Shown piece by piece: positions 42,163 through 50,574 of a stretch of 64,000 bases of DNA. Source of the stretch: an uncultured Eubacteriales bacterium (lineage in GTDB: Bacteria; Bacillota; Clostridia; Oscillospirales; CAG-272); the NCBI GenBank assembly GCA_934467415.1, contig CAKSLQ010000004.1, positions 124,001 through 188,000 on the forward strand, given 5' to 3'. The position numbers and the translations under genes are program-made. Within the stretch, counting starts at the first letter, position 1; every line of letters starts with the position of its first letter. The notes under the pieces were generated by a model that saw only the letters and a list, made by a program, of their open reading frames with translations, was not told where the DNA came from and searched no databases.

Positions 42163-43179
42163 ATGGCACAGCGCATCGCGGATGTTTTCCTGGAAAGGGA
42201 AGAACAGACACTTTCGCCCTACGCATTTCTGACGAAGAACACGCGCGGCAGGGATCACCCCTATGTGCCCTGCGAGAACCGCACCGAGTTTCAGCGTGAC
42301 CGCGACCGTATCCTGCATTCCAAGTCGTTCCGGCGGCTGATGCACAAGACGCAGGTCTTCCTGTTTCCGGCCGATGAGCATTATCGCACGCGCATGACGC
42401 ACACGCTCGAGGTCACGCAGGTCGCGCGCATCATCGCGCGCGCACTTCAGCTCAACGAAGATCTGGCCGAGGCGGCGGCGCTCGGTCACGACCTCGGGCA
42501 CACGCCGTTCGGCCATGCGGGCGAGGTTGCGATGCAGCAGTGCTATTCGCCCGACTTCACGCACTACAAGCAGAGCGTGCGCGTGGTGGAAAAGCTCGAA
42601 AAGGACGGCGAGGGGCTGAACCTGACGTGGGAGGTGCGCGACGGCATTCTCAATCACACGGGCAGCTGCATGGCCTCCACGCTGGAGGGCGTGATCGTCA
42701 AGTTTGCCGACCGCATCGCCTATATCAACCATGACATTGACGATGCCTGCCGTGCGGGCATTCTGTGTCTCGACGACATTCCGAAGGACCTGCTCGACAC
42801 GCTCGGCCGCGGCCACAGCGAGCGCATCAACCGCATGGTGACCTCGGTCATCACGGCGAGCGCCGGGAAGCCCGAGATCGCCTTTACGCCCGAGATCGGT
42901 GAGGCGACCATGCAGCTGCGCAAATTCCTGTTTGAGCATGTGTATACCAATCCGCTGGCAAAATCGGAGGACAAAAAGGCACAGGAGCTGCTGGCCAGCT
43001 TGTTTGAATACTATGTCAGGCACCCGGAGGAAATGCCGGATCTGTACTATCGCAATACCAAGACCGAGCCGGTCGAGCGCTGCGTCTGCGACTTTGTCGG
43101 CGGCATGACCGACCGTTACGCAATCGATCGCTATACCGAGCTGTTCATCCCGCAGGTCTGGAGAGGCAGACAGATATGA
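42163..43179 (+). CDS. dgt: dGTP triphosphohydrolase-like protein
   Basis: A 338-aa HD-domain protein of the Dgt family, hydrolysing deoxynucleoside triphosphates. Motifs: FRRLMHKTQVF, the metal site RTRMTHTLEVTQVAR, the HD pair AALGHDLGHTPFGHAGE, and YINHDIDDA. The ribosome-binding site is GAGGGA. Its stop overlaps the dnaG start (ATGA), matching the dgt-dnaG-rpoD order of Clostridia. Confidence 0.95.
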   Translation: MAQRIADVFLEREEQTLSPYAFLTKNTRGRDHPYVPCENRTEFQRDRDRILHSKSFRRLMHKTQVFLFPADEHYRTRMTHTLEVTQVARIIARALQLNEDLAEAAALGHDLGHTPFGHAGEVAMQQCYSPDFTHYKQSVRVVEKLEKDGEGLNLTWEVRDGILNHTGSCMASTLEGVIVKFADRIAYINHDIDDACRAGILCLDDIPKDLLDTLGRGHSERINRMVTSVITASAGKPEIAFTPEIGEATMQLRKFLFEHVYTNPLAKSEDKKAQELLASLFEYYVRHPEEMPDLYYRNTKTEPVERCVCDFVGGMTDRYAIDRYTELFIPQVWRGRQI

Positions 43180-44930
43180 TTGATCAGAGCGTCATTGAAG
43201 AGATCAAGGCGCGCAACGACATCGTCGATCTGATCTCATCCTATGTCAGCCTGAAGCGCGCGGGCTCGAATATGCTCGGCCTGTGTCCGTTCCACTCGGA
43301 GAAAACGCCGTCCTTCACGGTGTTCCCGGCACGGCAGGGCTACTACTGCTTCGGCTGCGGCGCGGGCGGGGACGCGATCACCTTTGTGCGGCAGATTGAA
43401 AACCTCGAATATGTCCCCGCGCTTGAGTTTCTGGCCAAGCGCGTCGGCATCACGATCCCGGCGGATGCCACGCGCCGGGGCGCCGGCTTTGACCGTGCGC
43501 GGATGCTGAGCATGAATAAAGAGGCGGCGCGGTTTTTCCGCGAGTGCCTGTTTGACCAAAAGCTCGGCGCCGCCGCGCGTGCCTACTTTGAAAAGCGCGC
43601 GCTGAGCACCGCCGCCATTAAGCATTTCGGCCTCGGCTATTCGCCGGACGGCTTCTCCGCGCTGACCAATCACCTGCACGATCTCGGCTACACCGACGCC
43701 GAGATGACAGCAGGCTTCCTCTGCGGACGGAGTAAAAAAACCGGCGCGCCGTTTGACTATTTCCGCAACCGTATCATGTTTCCGATCATCGACGTTTCGG
43801 GCAACGTGATCGCGTTCGGCGGCCGCGTCATGGACGACTCGATGCCGAAATACCTCAACTCGTCGGATACACCGGTGTTCAAAAAGAGCCGCAACCTGTT
43901 TGCGCTCAACTTTGCCCGCGCGTCCTGCGCCGAGGAGATGATCCTCTGCGAGGGCTATATGGACGTCATCGCGATGCACGCCGCCGGATTTACCAATGCG
44001 GTGGCCACGCTCGGCACGGCGCTCACGCCCGAGCAGGCACGGATCATGGCGCGGTATACCAAGCGCGTGTTGATCTCCTATGACAGCGATGCGGCCGGAC
44101 AGAAGGCGGCCAATCGCGCCATCGGCATTCTCGGCGAAGTCGGCCTCGACGTCCGCGTCCTGCGGATCGAGGGTGCGAAGGACCCCGATGAGTTCATCAA
44201 AAAGTACGGTGCGGACAAGTTCCGCCTTCAGTTATCCGGCAGCTTCAGTAAGTTTGACTTCAATATGGACGGCATCCTGTCGCGGCACAACATTGCGATC
44301 CCGGATGAAAAGATTAAGGCCTGCGCCGAGCTGACCGATCTTGCCGCCGGCATTTATTCGAGCGCAGAGCGCGAGGTCTATATTGCCGCGGCTGCCAAGA
44401 AGCTGGACATCTCCGCCGAGAGCATCCGTGCGGATGTCGAGCGGAAGCTGCGCAAAAAGCGCAGTGAATACAAAAGAGAGCAGGCGCAGAAAATCGTCCG
44501 GCAAAGCGCCGGATACGGCGATCGCGTCAACCCCGATTTTGCAAAGAACGTTGCCGCCGCCAAGGCGGAGGAGGCCGTTCTCGGGATGCTGCTGCTTTTC
44601 CCGGAGCACCGCAAGGCGGTGCGAACGGGCGAGGTCGCGCTCACCGCGGCGGATTTCTTCACCGAATTCGGGCGGCGCGTCTTCGAAGCCATTGAGGAAA
44701 ACGACCGCGACGGCAGCTTCACCCCCTCGGTGCTCGGACAGATCTTCACCCCCGAGGAAGAGGGCAGGATCACGCGGATGCAGCTGTCGCGCAGTGCGCT
44801 CAGCGATAACGGCGCGGCGGTCTTCGCCGAAAACGCGGCGGCCCTGCGGCGTGAACGCGCGGCGGCGGCAAGCGACGGCGACGGGGTGGACGGCATCCTC
44901 GAGTTGATCCGCGAAAAGAGAAATACATAA
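43176..44930 (+). CDS. dnaG: DNA primase
   Basis: A 584-aa primase making RNA primers at the fork. The N-terminal zinc ribbon is LCPFHSEKTPSF with YCFGCGAGGD; the Toprim core has CEGYMDVIAMHAAG and YDSDAAGQKAA. The C-terminal helicase-binding domain (about 440-580) contacts DnaB. Part of the macromolecular synthesis operon with rpoD. Confidence 0.97.
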   Translation: MIDQSVIEEIKARNDIVDLISSYVSLKRAGSNMLGLCPFHSEKTPSFTVFPARQGYYCFGCGAGGDAITFVRQIENLEYVPALEFLAKRVGITIPADATRRGAGFDRARMLSMNKEAARFFRECLFDQKLGAAARAYFEKRALSTAAIKHFGLGYSPDGFSALTNHLHDLGYTDAEMTAGFLCGRSKKTGAPFDYFRNRIMFPIIDVSGNVIAFGGRVMDDSMPKYLNSSDTPVFKKSRNLFALNFARASCAEEMILCEGYMDVIAMHAAGFTNAVATLGTALTPEQARIMARYTKRVLISYDSDAAGQKAANRAIGILGEVGLDVRVLRIEGAKDPDEFIKKYGADKFRLQLSGSFSKFDFNMDGILSRHNIAIPDEKIKACAELTDLAAGIYSSAEREVYIAAAAKKLDISAESIRADVERKLRKKRSEYKREQAQKIVRQSAGYGDRVNPDFAKNVAAAKAEEAVLGMLLLFPEHRKAVRTGEVALTAADFFTEFGRRVFEAIEENDRDGSFTPSVLGQIFTPEEEGRITRMQLSRSALSDNGAAVFAENAAALRRERAAAASDGDGVDGILELIREKRNT

Positions 44931-44955
44931 TGCCATCGGCATGAAAGGAAAGTAT

Positions 44956-46077
44956 ATGAACAGCGAAACACAGAAAAAACCGATCGACGTCAGCGAACTG
45001 ATCGAGCGCGGCAAGAGCAAGGGCTCTCTGACCAACGCCGAGGTCCTCGAGGTCATGGAGATGAACGACTGTGACATCGACCAGATGGAAAAGATCTATG
45101 AGCAGATCGAAAACAGCGGCATCGAGATCACCGGCTTTGACTCGGTTCCGATCGACGACCTTGACGACATCGACGAGGACGACGAGGAGATCGACCAGCT
45201 TGAGTCCGCCGAGGACATGGAGAAGATGCTGGCGCAGGAGGGGCTTGCGATCGACGACCCCGTGCGCATGTATCTCAAGGAGATCGGCAAGATCCCGCTG
45301 CTGGACGCCGACCAGGAAATGAAGCTCGCCGAGCGCATTGCGGCCGGTGACGAAAAGGCGAAGAACGAGCTGGTTGAGGCCAATCTGCGCCTTGTCGTCA
45401 GCATCGCCAAGCGTTACGTTGGCAAGGGCATGTTCTTCCTCGACCTCATTCAGGAGGGCAACCTCGGCCTGATGAAGGCGGTTGACAAGTTCGATTATCA
45501 GAAGGGCTACAAGTTCTCGACCTATGCAACCTGGTGGATCCGCCAGGCGATCACCCGCGCCATCGCGGATCAGGCGCGCACCATCCGCATCCCCGTGCAC
45601 ATGGTGGAGACCATCCACAAGGTCTCGCGCTATTCGCGCCAGCTGCTTCAGGAGCTGGGCCATGAGGCGTCCGCCGACGAGATCGCCGAAAAGATGGGCA
45701 TGAGCGCCGACAAGGTGCGCGAGATCCTCAAGATCGCGCAGGATCCCGTTTCGCTCGAAACGCCGATCGGCGAGGAGGAGGACAGCCACCTCGGCGACTT
45801 CATCGAGGACAACGACTCTCCCGCACCCGCAGAGACCGCCTCCTATGCACTTCTGCGCAAGCACCTCTGCGCTGTTCTGCACACGCTGACGCCGCGCGAG
45901 GAGCATGTGCTCAAGCTGCGCTTCGGTCTTGAGGACGGCCGCACGAGAACGCTGGAGGAAGTCGGCAAGGAGTTTGACATCACGCGTGAGCGCATCCGTC
46001 AGATCGAGGCGAAGGCGCTGCGCAAGCTGCGTCACCCCAGCCGCTCCAAGCGCCTCAAGGATTATCTGGATCAGTAA
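44956..46077 (+). CDS. rpoD: Primary RNA polymerase sigma factor (SigA/RpoD)
   Basis: A 373-aa housekeeping sigma factor. The N-terminal acidic region 1.1 is DDLDDIDEDDEEIDQLES; region 1.2 begins DPVRMYLKEIGK, region 2.4 carries KFSTYATWWIRQAITRAI, and region 4.2 has TRERIRQIEAKALRKLR. ATG 44956 is preferred because AAAGGAAA lies within the first codons of the longer ORF (44941) at the right spacing. It explains the many TTGACA/TATAAT promoters in the window. Confidence 0.98.
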   Translation: MNSETQKKPIDVSELIERGKSKGSLTNAEVLEVMEMNDCDIDQMEKIYEQIENSGIEITGFDSVPIDDLDDIDEDDEEIDQLESAEDMEKMLAQEGLAIDDPVRMYLKEIGKIPLLDADQEMKLAERIAAGDEKAKNELVEANLRLVVSIAKRYVGKGMFFLDLIQEGNLGLMKAVDKFDYQKGYKFSTYATWWIRQAITRAIADQARTIRIPVHMVETIHKVSRYSRQLLQELGHEASADEIAEKMGMSADKVREILKIAQDPVSLETPIGEEEDSHLGDFIEDNDSPAPAETASYALLRKHLCAVLHTLTPREEHVLKLRFGLEDGRTRTLEEVGKEFDITRERIRQIEAKALRKLRHPSRSKRLKDYLDQ

Positions 46078-46091
46078 GGCGTTCCTGGACA

Positions 46092-46106
46092 ATATTCCGG
46101 GAATAT
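46092..46106. promoter_or_regulatory. Operator-like palindrome before the lipoprotein promoter
   Basis: ATATTCC-G-GGAATAT, a perfect 7-bp inverted repeat, ends 3 nt before the -35 element. The binding protein is unknown. Confidence 0.45.
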
Positions 46107-46109
46107 GCC

Positions 46110-46138
46110 TTGACACAAACCCTTTTTTGTAGTAAAAT
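46110..46138 (+). promoter_or_regulatory. Promoter of the solute-binding lipoprotein
   Basis: TTGACA (46110-46115), 17-nt spacer, TAAAAT (46133-46138). Confidence 0.8.
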
Positions 46139-46183
46139 GATAAAAGCTATTTTGGTTTTGACCTGCATAGGAGGACATTTTAG

Positions 46184-47818
46184 ATGAGAAAAAAGCTCAT
46201 TTGCCTGCTGCTTTGCCTTGTGGCCGTCATCCTTCCCCTCGCGATGACCGGCTGCGGTAATTCCGACACCACCGACACCGATGAGGAGTCGTCCGCACGC
46301 CCCGCCGTCTCCGTCAACCTCTGGCTGATCTCCGACAAGGAAGTTTCCGCCGAGACCGAAGCGGCAATTGAGAATGCGCTCAATGAGATCACACAGTCCA
46401 AGTATACCACCAAGGTCGATCTGGTCTACTTCACCGAGGATGAGTACTATGCCGCACTCGACGCAAAGCTTGAGGCTGCAAAGAAGTACAAGGATGAGCA
46501 TGCGTCCACGGAGATCGTGCTGCCCGGCATCGCGGAGTCTACCGAGGAGACCGAGGAGACGACCGCGGAGACCATCGTCAACGAGCTCGGCCAGCGCCTC
46601 CTGAAGTACCCCGATATCAATGAGGGTCAGCTCGACATCATCTTCCTGTCCGGTAAGGACAGACTCGAGACCTACGCGGCGGCAGGCGAGCTTTCCGCAA
46701 TGGACACCAACCTGAATGCAACCTCCAAGATCCTCAAGGAATACATCTATCCCTCCTTCCTCGAGCAGACAAAATACAATAAGAATACATATGCGATCCC
46801 GGTCAACCATTCGATCGGTCAGTATACCTATCTGCTTGTCAATAAGGCGCTTGCGGATAAGTACTACATCGACGCGTCTTCGCTGAACAGCTTTGCGGCC
46901 TGCGCAGACCTGGTCGAGGAGATCGGCAGACATGAGAGCGGCGTCGCGCCGGTGCTTGCCTATGCCGACCCCGCTAATATGTACTACTGGCTCGGCGGCG
47001 ACACGCCGTCCCTGTTTGCATCCTATGTGCCGTCGAGCGCAACGCTCGGCAGCCGCACCACGATGCGCAGCGCGTTTGACACCGTCGGCTTCACCGAGCA
47101 CATGCTGCTGATGAAGAAGTGCGAGGACAACGGCTGGTTTGCGGCCGATCCGGAAAATACCGAGAATTTCGGCGTTGCGATCATGACCGGCGACTACGAC
47201 CTCCGCGACAAGTACGCCGAGGACTACGATGTCAAGGTGCTGACCGCGCCTACGCTGACCGAGGATGTTGCCTATGAGGCGATGTTTGCCGTCAGCGCCT
47301 ACACGGCGAATTTCGACCGCGCCATGGAGGTCATCACGCTGCTGAACACCAATGCAGAGGCGAAGAATCTGCTGCAATACGGCGTCGAGGGCGTCAACTA
47401 TGAGCTGGACGACGACGGCGCGCTGGTCTATCTGAACGATGCTTACCGCATGAACAACCTGTATACCGGCAACGCGCTTCTGTCCTATCCCGCACCCGGC
47501 GAGGCTGCTGGCATCCGCGAGGACGGCAAGGCCGCCAATCGCGATTCCCGCGTTTCGCCCTACTTCGGTCTGTCCGACGTGGCAAGCGAGATTGATCAGA
47601 ACCTGGTTGCGCAGATGCGCGAGCTGTCCGACACCTATATGGCCCGGATGTATGCATGTGCGAATGCGGCCGAGCTTGCCGACTTCTTTGAGAACGTCAA
47701 GACCGAGCTGTATGCAGAACCCGTCTACAAGGCTGCGTTCAGCACCGGCGACGATTCGAAGTCGCCCTACGCCGTCTATTCCAGATGGTTTGAGAAGCTT
47801 TGGCCCTCCGCCGAGTAA
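46184..47818 (+). CDS. Extracellular solute-binding lipoprotein (orphan)
   Basis: A 544-aa lipoprotein. The signal peptide has a lipobox ending at C24 (MTGC), followed by an Asp/Thr/Ser-rich spacer. The mature part resembles family 1 (carbohydrate-type) solute-binding proteins: VNLWLISDKEVS strand, LDIIFLSGKDRLETYAAAGEL, TYAIPVNHSIGQYTYLLVNK and AMEVITLLNTNAEAKNLLQYG. No permease or ATPase gene is adjacent, so it depends on a distant system or has another role. The AGGAGG site lies 8-13 nt upstream. It has its own promoter and terminator. Confidence 0.85.
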   Translation: MRKKLICLLLCLVAVILPLAMTGCGNSDTTDTDEESSARPAVSVNLWLISDKEVSAETEAAIENALNEITQSKYTTKVDLVYFTEDEYYAALDAKLEAAKKYKDEHASTEIVLPGIAESTEETEETTAETIVNELGQRLLKYPDINEGQLDIIFLSGKDRLETYAAAGELSAMDTNLNATSKILKEYIYPSFLEQTKYNKNTYAIPVNHSIGQYTYLLVNKALADKYYIDASSLNSFAACADLVEEIGRHESGVAPVLAYADPANMYYWLGGDTPSLFASYVPSSATLGSRTTMRSAFDTVGFTEHMLLMKKCEDNGWFAADPENTENFGVAIMTGDYDLRDKYAEDYDVKVLTAPTLTEDVAYEAMFAVSAYTANFDRAMEVITLLNTNAEAKNLLQYGVEGVNYELDDDGALVYLNDAYRMNNLYTGNALLSYPAPGEAAGIREDGKAANRDSRVSPYFGLSDVASEIDQNLVAQMRELSDTYMARMYACANAAELADFFENVKTELYAEPVYKAAFSTGDDSKSPYAVYSRWFEKLWPSAE

Positions 47819-47830
47819 TCCTCTGAAGTC

Positions 47831-47864
47831 AAAAAGACCTCTGCAAAAAGCAGAGGTCTTTTTT
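47831..47864. terminator. Bidirectional terminator after the lipoprotein gene
   Basis: 14-bp stem (47831-47844 / 47850-47863), 5-nt loop, A-run on the left and T-run on the right; it also serves the minus-strand gene ending at 47894. Confidence 0.9.
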
Positions 47865-47893
47865 GTCGTGCTGCGGTCAATCCGCGGACAGAC

Positions 47894-48091
47894 TCAGCCG
47901 CGCGGCAGGGCAGGAAGCCGCTTCGGCTGCCGCTTCATCAGGTCGTAGGCAAACGCGCGGCAATGAAAATCCGCGCTGACCACGCCGCGCCGCCTGCAGA
48001 TCATGCAGTCCGGCGTCAGCGTTTCCGAAGCGTGCTCGCAGAACGCGCATTTCTTCGCAATATCCAATTCTTCGAGCATTTTCTTCTTCAT
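47894..48091 (-). CDS. Small cysteine-rich protein
   Basis: A 65-aa protein with two CxxC pairs (C15/C18 and C29/C32) and a fifth cysteine (C44) in the order CAFCEHA, DCMICRRRGVVSADFHC, then FAYDLMKRQPKR. The pattern suggests a zinc knuckle or redox site; no function is known to me. The ATG has a strong GGAGGAAG ribosome-binding site, and the start is 53 nt after the YlbJ-like gene on the same strand. Probably co-transcribed with it. Confidence 0.7.
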   Translation of the reverse strand: MKKKMLEELDIAKKCAFCEHASETLTPDCMICRRRGVVSADFHCRAFAYDLMKRQPKRLPALPRG

Positions 48092-48144
48092 AACTTCCTC
48101 CGAACCGACATCTCAAATTATAGTAACATATTCCGACAGCGATT

Positions 48145-49023
48145 TCAATACCCGAGCATGAATTTGCAGCCGCAAAATGCAAAAATCGCGGTGAGCGCCC
48201 CTTCGGCCGCCTTGCAGAGCAGAAAACGATTGTATTTGACCTTGACTGACTTTGAAACGGCTAAAATCTGCATGTGGACGCACAGCCCCGACCAGCCGCA
48301 GCCGAATGCGCAGAGCGTGACAGCCGCGCGCGGCGCGGCGGCGAACAGCGCGGCACAGCGCGCCGTGCCGTTCCCGATTTCCAGCAGCGCCGCCAGGGCT
48401 GCGAACGAGGCGTCGTGCCGGAAGTACCCTCGCAGTGCGGCGAGCAGCGCGGAAAACAGGCAGAGCAGCGCCGTCACGCGCAGCATACTCTGCACGCCGC
48501 GATTCACCGCGCCGAAAAGCGCGTCGGCCGTTGCTCGTTCTGCGGAGGAGTGCCGTTCGGGCGTTTTTTTGATGCGGAGCGGCAGACAGCAGACCGCCGC
48601 GGCGGCGAGCTCTGAAACAAAAAGCAGCAGGCCGATCCGCTTGTCGCCGAACAGCTGCCCGGCCGCGCCGAAGAGGAATGCGGGGCTCGCGTTGTTGACA
48701 AAGGGAAGCAGACGCGCCGCGTCCCGCCGATCCAGCGCGCCGCGCGCACACATACGGTCGCAGACGATCCCGCCGACCGGAAAGCCGCAGAGTGCGCCGA
48801 GCAGAAAAACGGAGGCCTTCGGCGATAGCGGCCGCAGATCGCCGTCGGTCAGAGAGACGACGAGGTCGGCCGCGACGGCAAAGAAAAACAACGCGGGCAG
48901 CACCGAGACGGCTGCGATCGTCATGCCGTCGCGCACGCCGCCGACCACGGCGGGCAGATGCAGCAGAAAAAACAGGAGCGCAAGCAGCGCGGCGGGCGTT
49001 CGTACCCATCGGAATCTCTGCAT
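48145..49023 (-). CDS. YlbJ-like sporulation membrane protein
   Basis: A 292-aa membrane protein with about seven hydrophobic segments and the nucleoside-recognition (Gate) type features of the YlbJ family: SVLPALFFFAVAADLVV, GALCGFPVGGIV and PFVNNASPAFLFGAAG. YlbJ is a sigma-E-controlled protein needed for spore formation in Bacillus. ATG 49023 has GGGAGGGG upstream. It is divergent from yqfC-yqfD, also sporulation genes. Confidence 0.82.
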   Translation of the reverse strand: MQRFRWVRTPAALLALLFFLLHLPAVVGGVRDGMTIAAVSVLPALFFFAVAADLVVSLTDGDLRPLSPKASVFLLGALCGFPVGGIVCDRMCARGALDRRDAARLLPFVNNASPAFLFGAAGQLFGDKRIGLLLFVSELAAAAVCCLPLRIKKTPERHSSAERATADALFGAVNRGVQSMLRVTALLCLFSALLAALRGYFRHDASFAALAALLEIGNGTARCAALFAAAPRAAVTLCAFGCGWSGLCVHMQILAVSKSVKVKYNRFLLCKAAEGALTAIFAFCGCKFMLGY

Positions 49024-49052
49024 GAATACGCCCCCTCCCGCAAACATACTCT
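49024..49052 (+). promoter_or_regulatory. Sigma-E-type promoter of yqfC-yqfD
   Basis: GAATACG (49024-49030), 14-nt spacer, CATACTCT (49045-49052). This follows the sigma-E pattern (KMATATT, 14-15, CATACAHT) with few mismatches, and yqfCD belongs to the sigma-E regulon in Bacillus. There is no competing housekeeping promoter at a suitable place. Confidence 0.6.
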
Positions 49053-49106
49053 TGTCTTGCTATGAGTATATTGACAGGGAGAACGCTTTATGAGTGGAGG
49101 CATGAA

Positions 49107-49382
49107 ATGACCAGATTCCGCTATGTCCGGCATCGGCTGTCCGAAAAGCTGGAGCTGCCCGAGGACGCGCTCGGCGCATCCTACCGCCTGCAAATGATCG
49201 GCGACTGCGTCCTGATCGGAGGCTGCCGGAAAATCCTGAAATACAAGCCGGATGAGATCACGGCGGCGGCATCCGGCGCGGACATCAGCGTGCGCGGCGA
49301 GCGGCTGAAGTGCGTATACTTCTTCGAGGGGACGATCGAGGTGCGCGGCGACATCGCGCAGATCGGCATTGTGAAAAAATGA
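49107..49382 (+). CDS. yqfC: Sporulation protein YqfC
   Basis: A 91-aa YabP/YqfC family protein. Conserved features: RLSEKLELPEDALGASYRLQM, CVLIGGCRKILKY and the closing VRGDIAQIGIVKK. GGAGG lies 8 nt before ATG 49107. Its stop overlaps the yqfD start (ATGA). Sigma-E-dependent in Bacillus; a matching promoter lies upstream. Confidence 0.92.
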   Translation: MTRFRYVRHRLSEKLELPEDALGASYRLQMIGDCVLIGGCRKILKYKPDEITAAASGADISVRGERLKCVYFFEGTIEVRGDIAQIGIVKK

Positions 49383-50563
49383 AGTTTTTGCTGTATCTGC
49401 TGCTCGGCTATTCCGTGCTGGAAACGGACACCGCCGATTTCCGCGCCCTGCTCAATTTCTGCAACCGAAGCGGCATCCGCCTGCGCCGCATCCGTGAGGG
49501 GGAGACGGCCGTCCGCGTTTGGGTGTTGGCGGCCGACGAGAAAAAAATACAGGGCTTTTTCGCGTGCCGCGGCGTGAAATGCCGGGTCTGCGCGCGGCAC
49601 GGCCTGCCGATCCTGTGGCGGCGATATCGCCATCGGGTCGGACTTCTGCTCGGGCTGCTCGTGTTCGCCGCCGCGGTCTATACCGCGCCGCTGTTTGTGT
49701 GGGAGGTCAATGTGGACGGCCTCGATCGCCTCAGCCGGGAATATGTCTGCGAGCTGCTGGCCGAGGAGGGTGTGCGCGTCGGCGCATTTTCACCGGGTAT
49801 CGACCGCAGCCGCGTGTACATCAACGTCCTGCGCCGCGCGCCGGACATTTCGTGGTTGTCGGTCAATCTGCGCGGCAGCACGGCGAATGTCGAGATCATC
49901 GAGCGGGATGCGCCGCCCGCATCGCGCGCCCGGGCAGACGGCGCCAACTTGATCGCGGCGCGCGGCGGACAGATCATCGGCGCGGATGTGGTGCGCGGTG
50001 CGCTTGCCGTGCAGAACGGCGAAATTGTCAAGCCGGGTGCGCTGCTGGTCAGCGGCGTGATCGACTCGCAGACGGTCGGCACACGCTATCTGTATGCGGA
50101 GGGCTGTGTCTACGCGGCCGTTTATGACGACTACACCGTTGAAATTCCGCTCACGCGTGCCGTCCGCCGCTATGACGGGGAAAAGACGCTCGAAATGTCG
50201 CTCTCGGTCTTCGGAAAAAGCATAAATATTTTCAAAAACTATTCCATTCCGGACGATAATTATGATACAATATACAGAGAAAGCAGCCTGCCGTATCCCG
50301 GCCTGTGCCGCCTGCCGCTCGCGCTTCTGACAACGGTTGCGCTCCCGTATACCGAGACGCCGCAGTCCCTCTCCGAGACGGCGGCGCTGGAACGCGCCCG
50401 CGCCGAGCTGCTTCGGCAGATCGCAGAGAAAAAGACGTACGCCGGGATCCTGTCACGCGAGGAAGCCTACGCCGTTTCGGACGGCGTGCTGGTGTATCGG
50501 TGCAGCGTCGGTGCGATCGAAAATATTGCCGCAGTCGCGGAGTTTGACATCCGCGGCCGCTGA
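49379..50563 (+). CDS. yqfD: Sporulation protein YqfD
   Basis: A 394-aa YqfD protein. It has an N-terminal cytoplasmic domain (about 1-85), a membrane segment (about 92-112 in RVGLLLGLLVFAAAVYTAPL) and a large extracytoplasmic part with VWEVNVDGLDRLS and GTRYLYAEGCVYA. It is needed for spore formation in Bacillus, with unknown mechanism. Translation is coupled to yqfC; phoH begins 11 nt downstream. Confidence 0.93.
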   Translation: MKFLLYLLLGYSVLETDTADFRALLNFCNRSGIRLRRIREGETAVRVWVLAADEKKIQGFFACRGVKCRVCARHGLPILWRRYRHRVGLLLGLLVFAAAVYTAPLFVWEVNVDGLDRLSREYVCELLAEEGVRVGAFSPGIDRSRVYINVLRRAPDISWLSVNLRGSTANVEIIERDAPPASRARADGANLIAARGGQIIGADVVRGALAVQNGEIVKPGALLVSGVIDSQTVGTRYLYAEGCVYAAVYDDYTVEIPLTRAVRRYDGEKTLEMSLSVFGKSINIFKNYSIPDDNYDTIYRESSLPYPGLCRLPLALLTTVALPYTETPQSLSETAALERARAELLRQIAEKKTYAGILSREEAYAVSDGVLVYRCSVGAIENIAAVAEFDIRGR

Positions 50564-50574
50564 AAGGAAACGCA

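Noticed and set aside
49102..49110. ATG-AAA-TGA minimal frame overlapping the yqfC start
   Set aside because: The GGAGG is too close to this ATG (3 nt) but well placed for the yqfC ATG at 49107, so it is probably chance.
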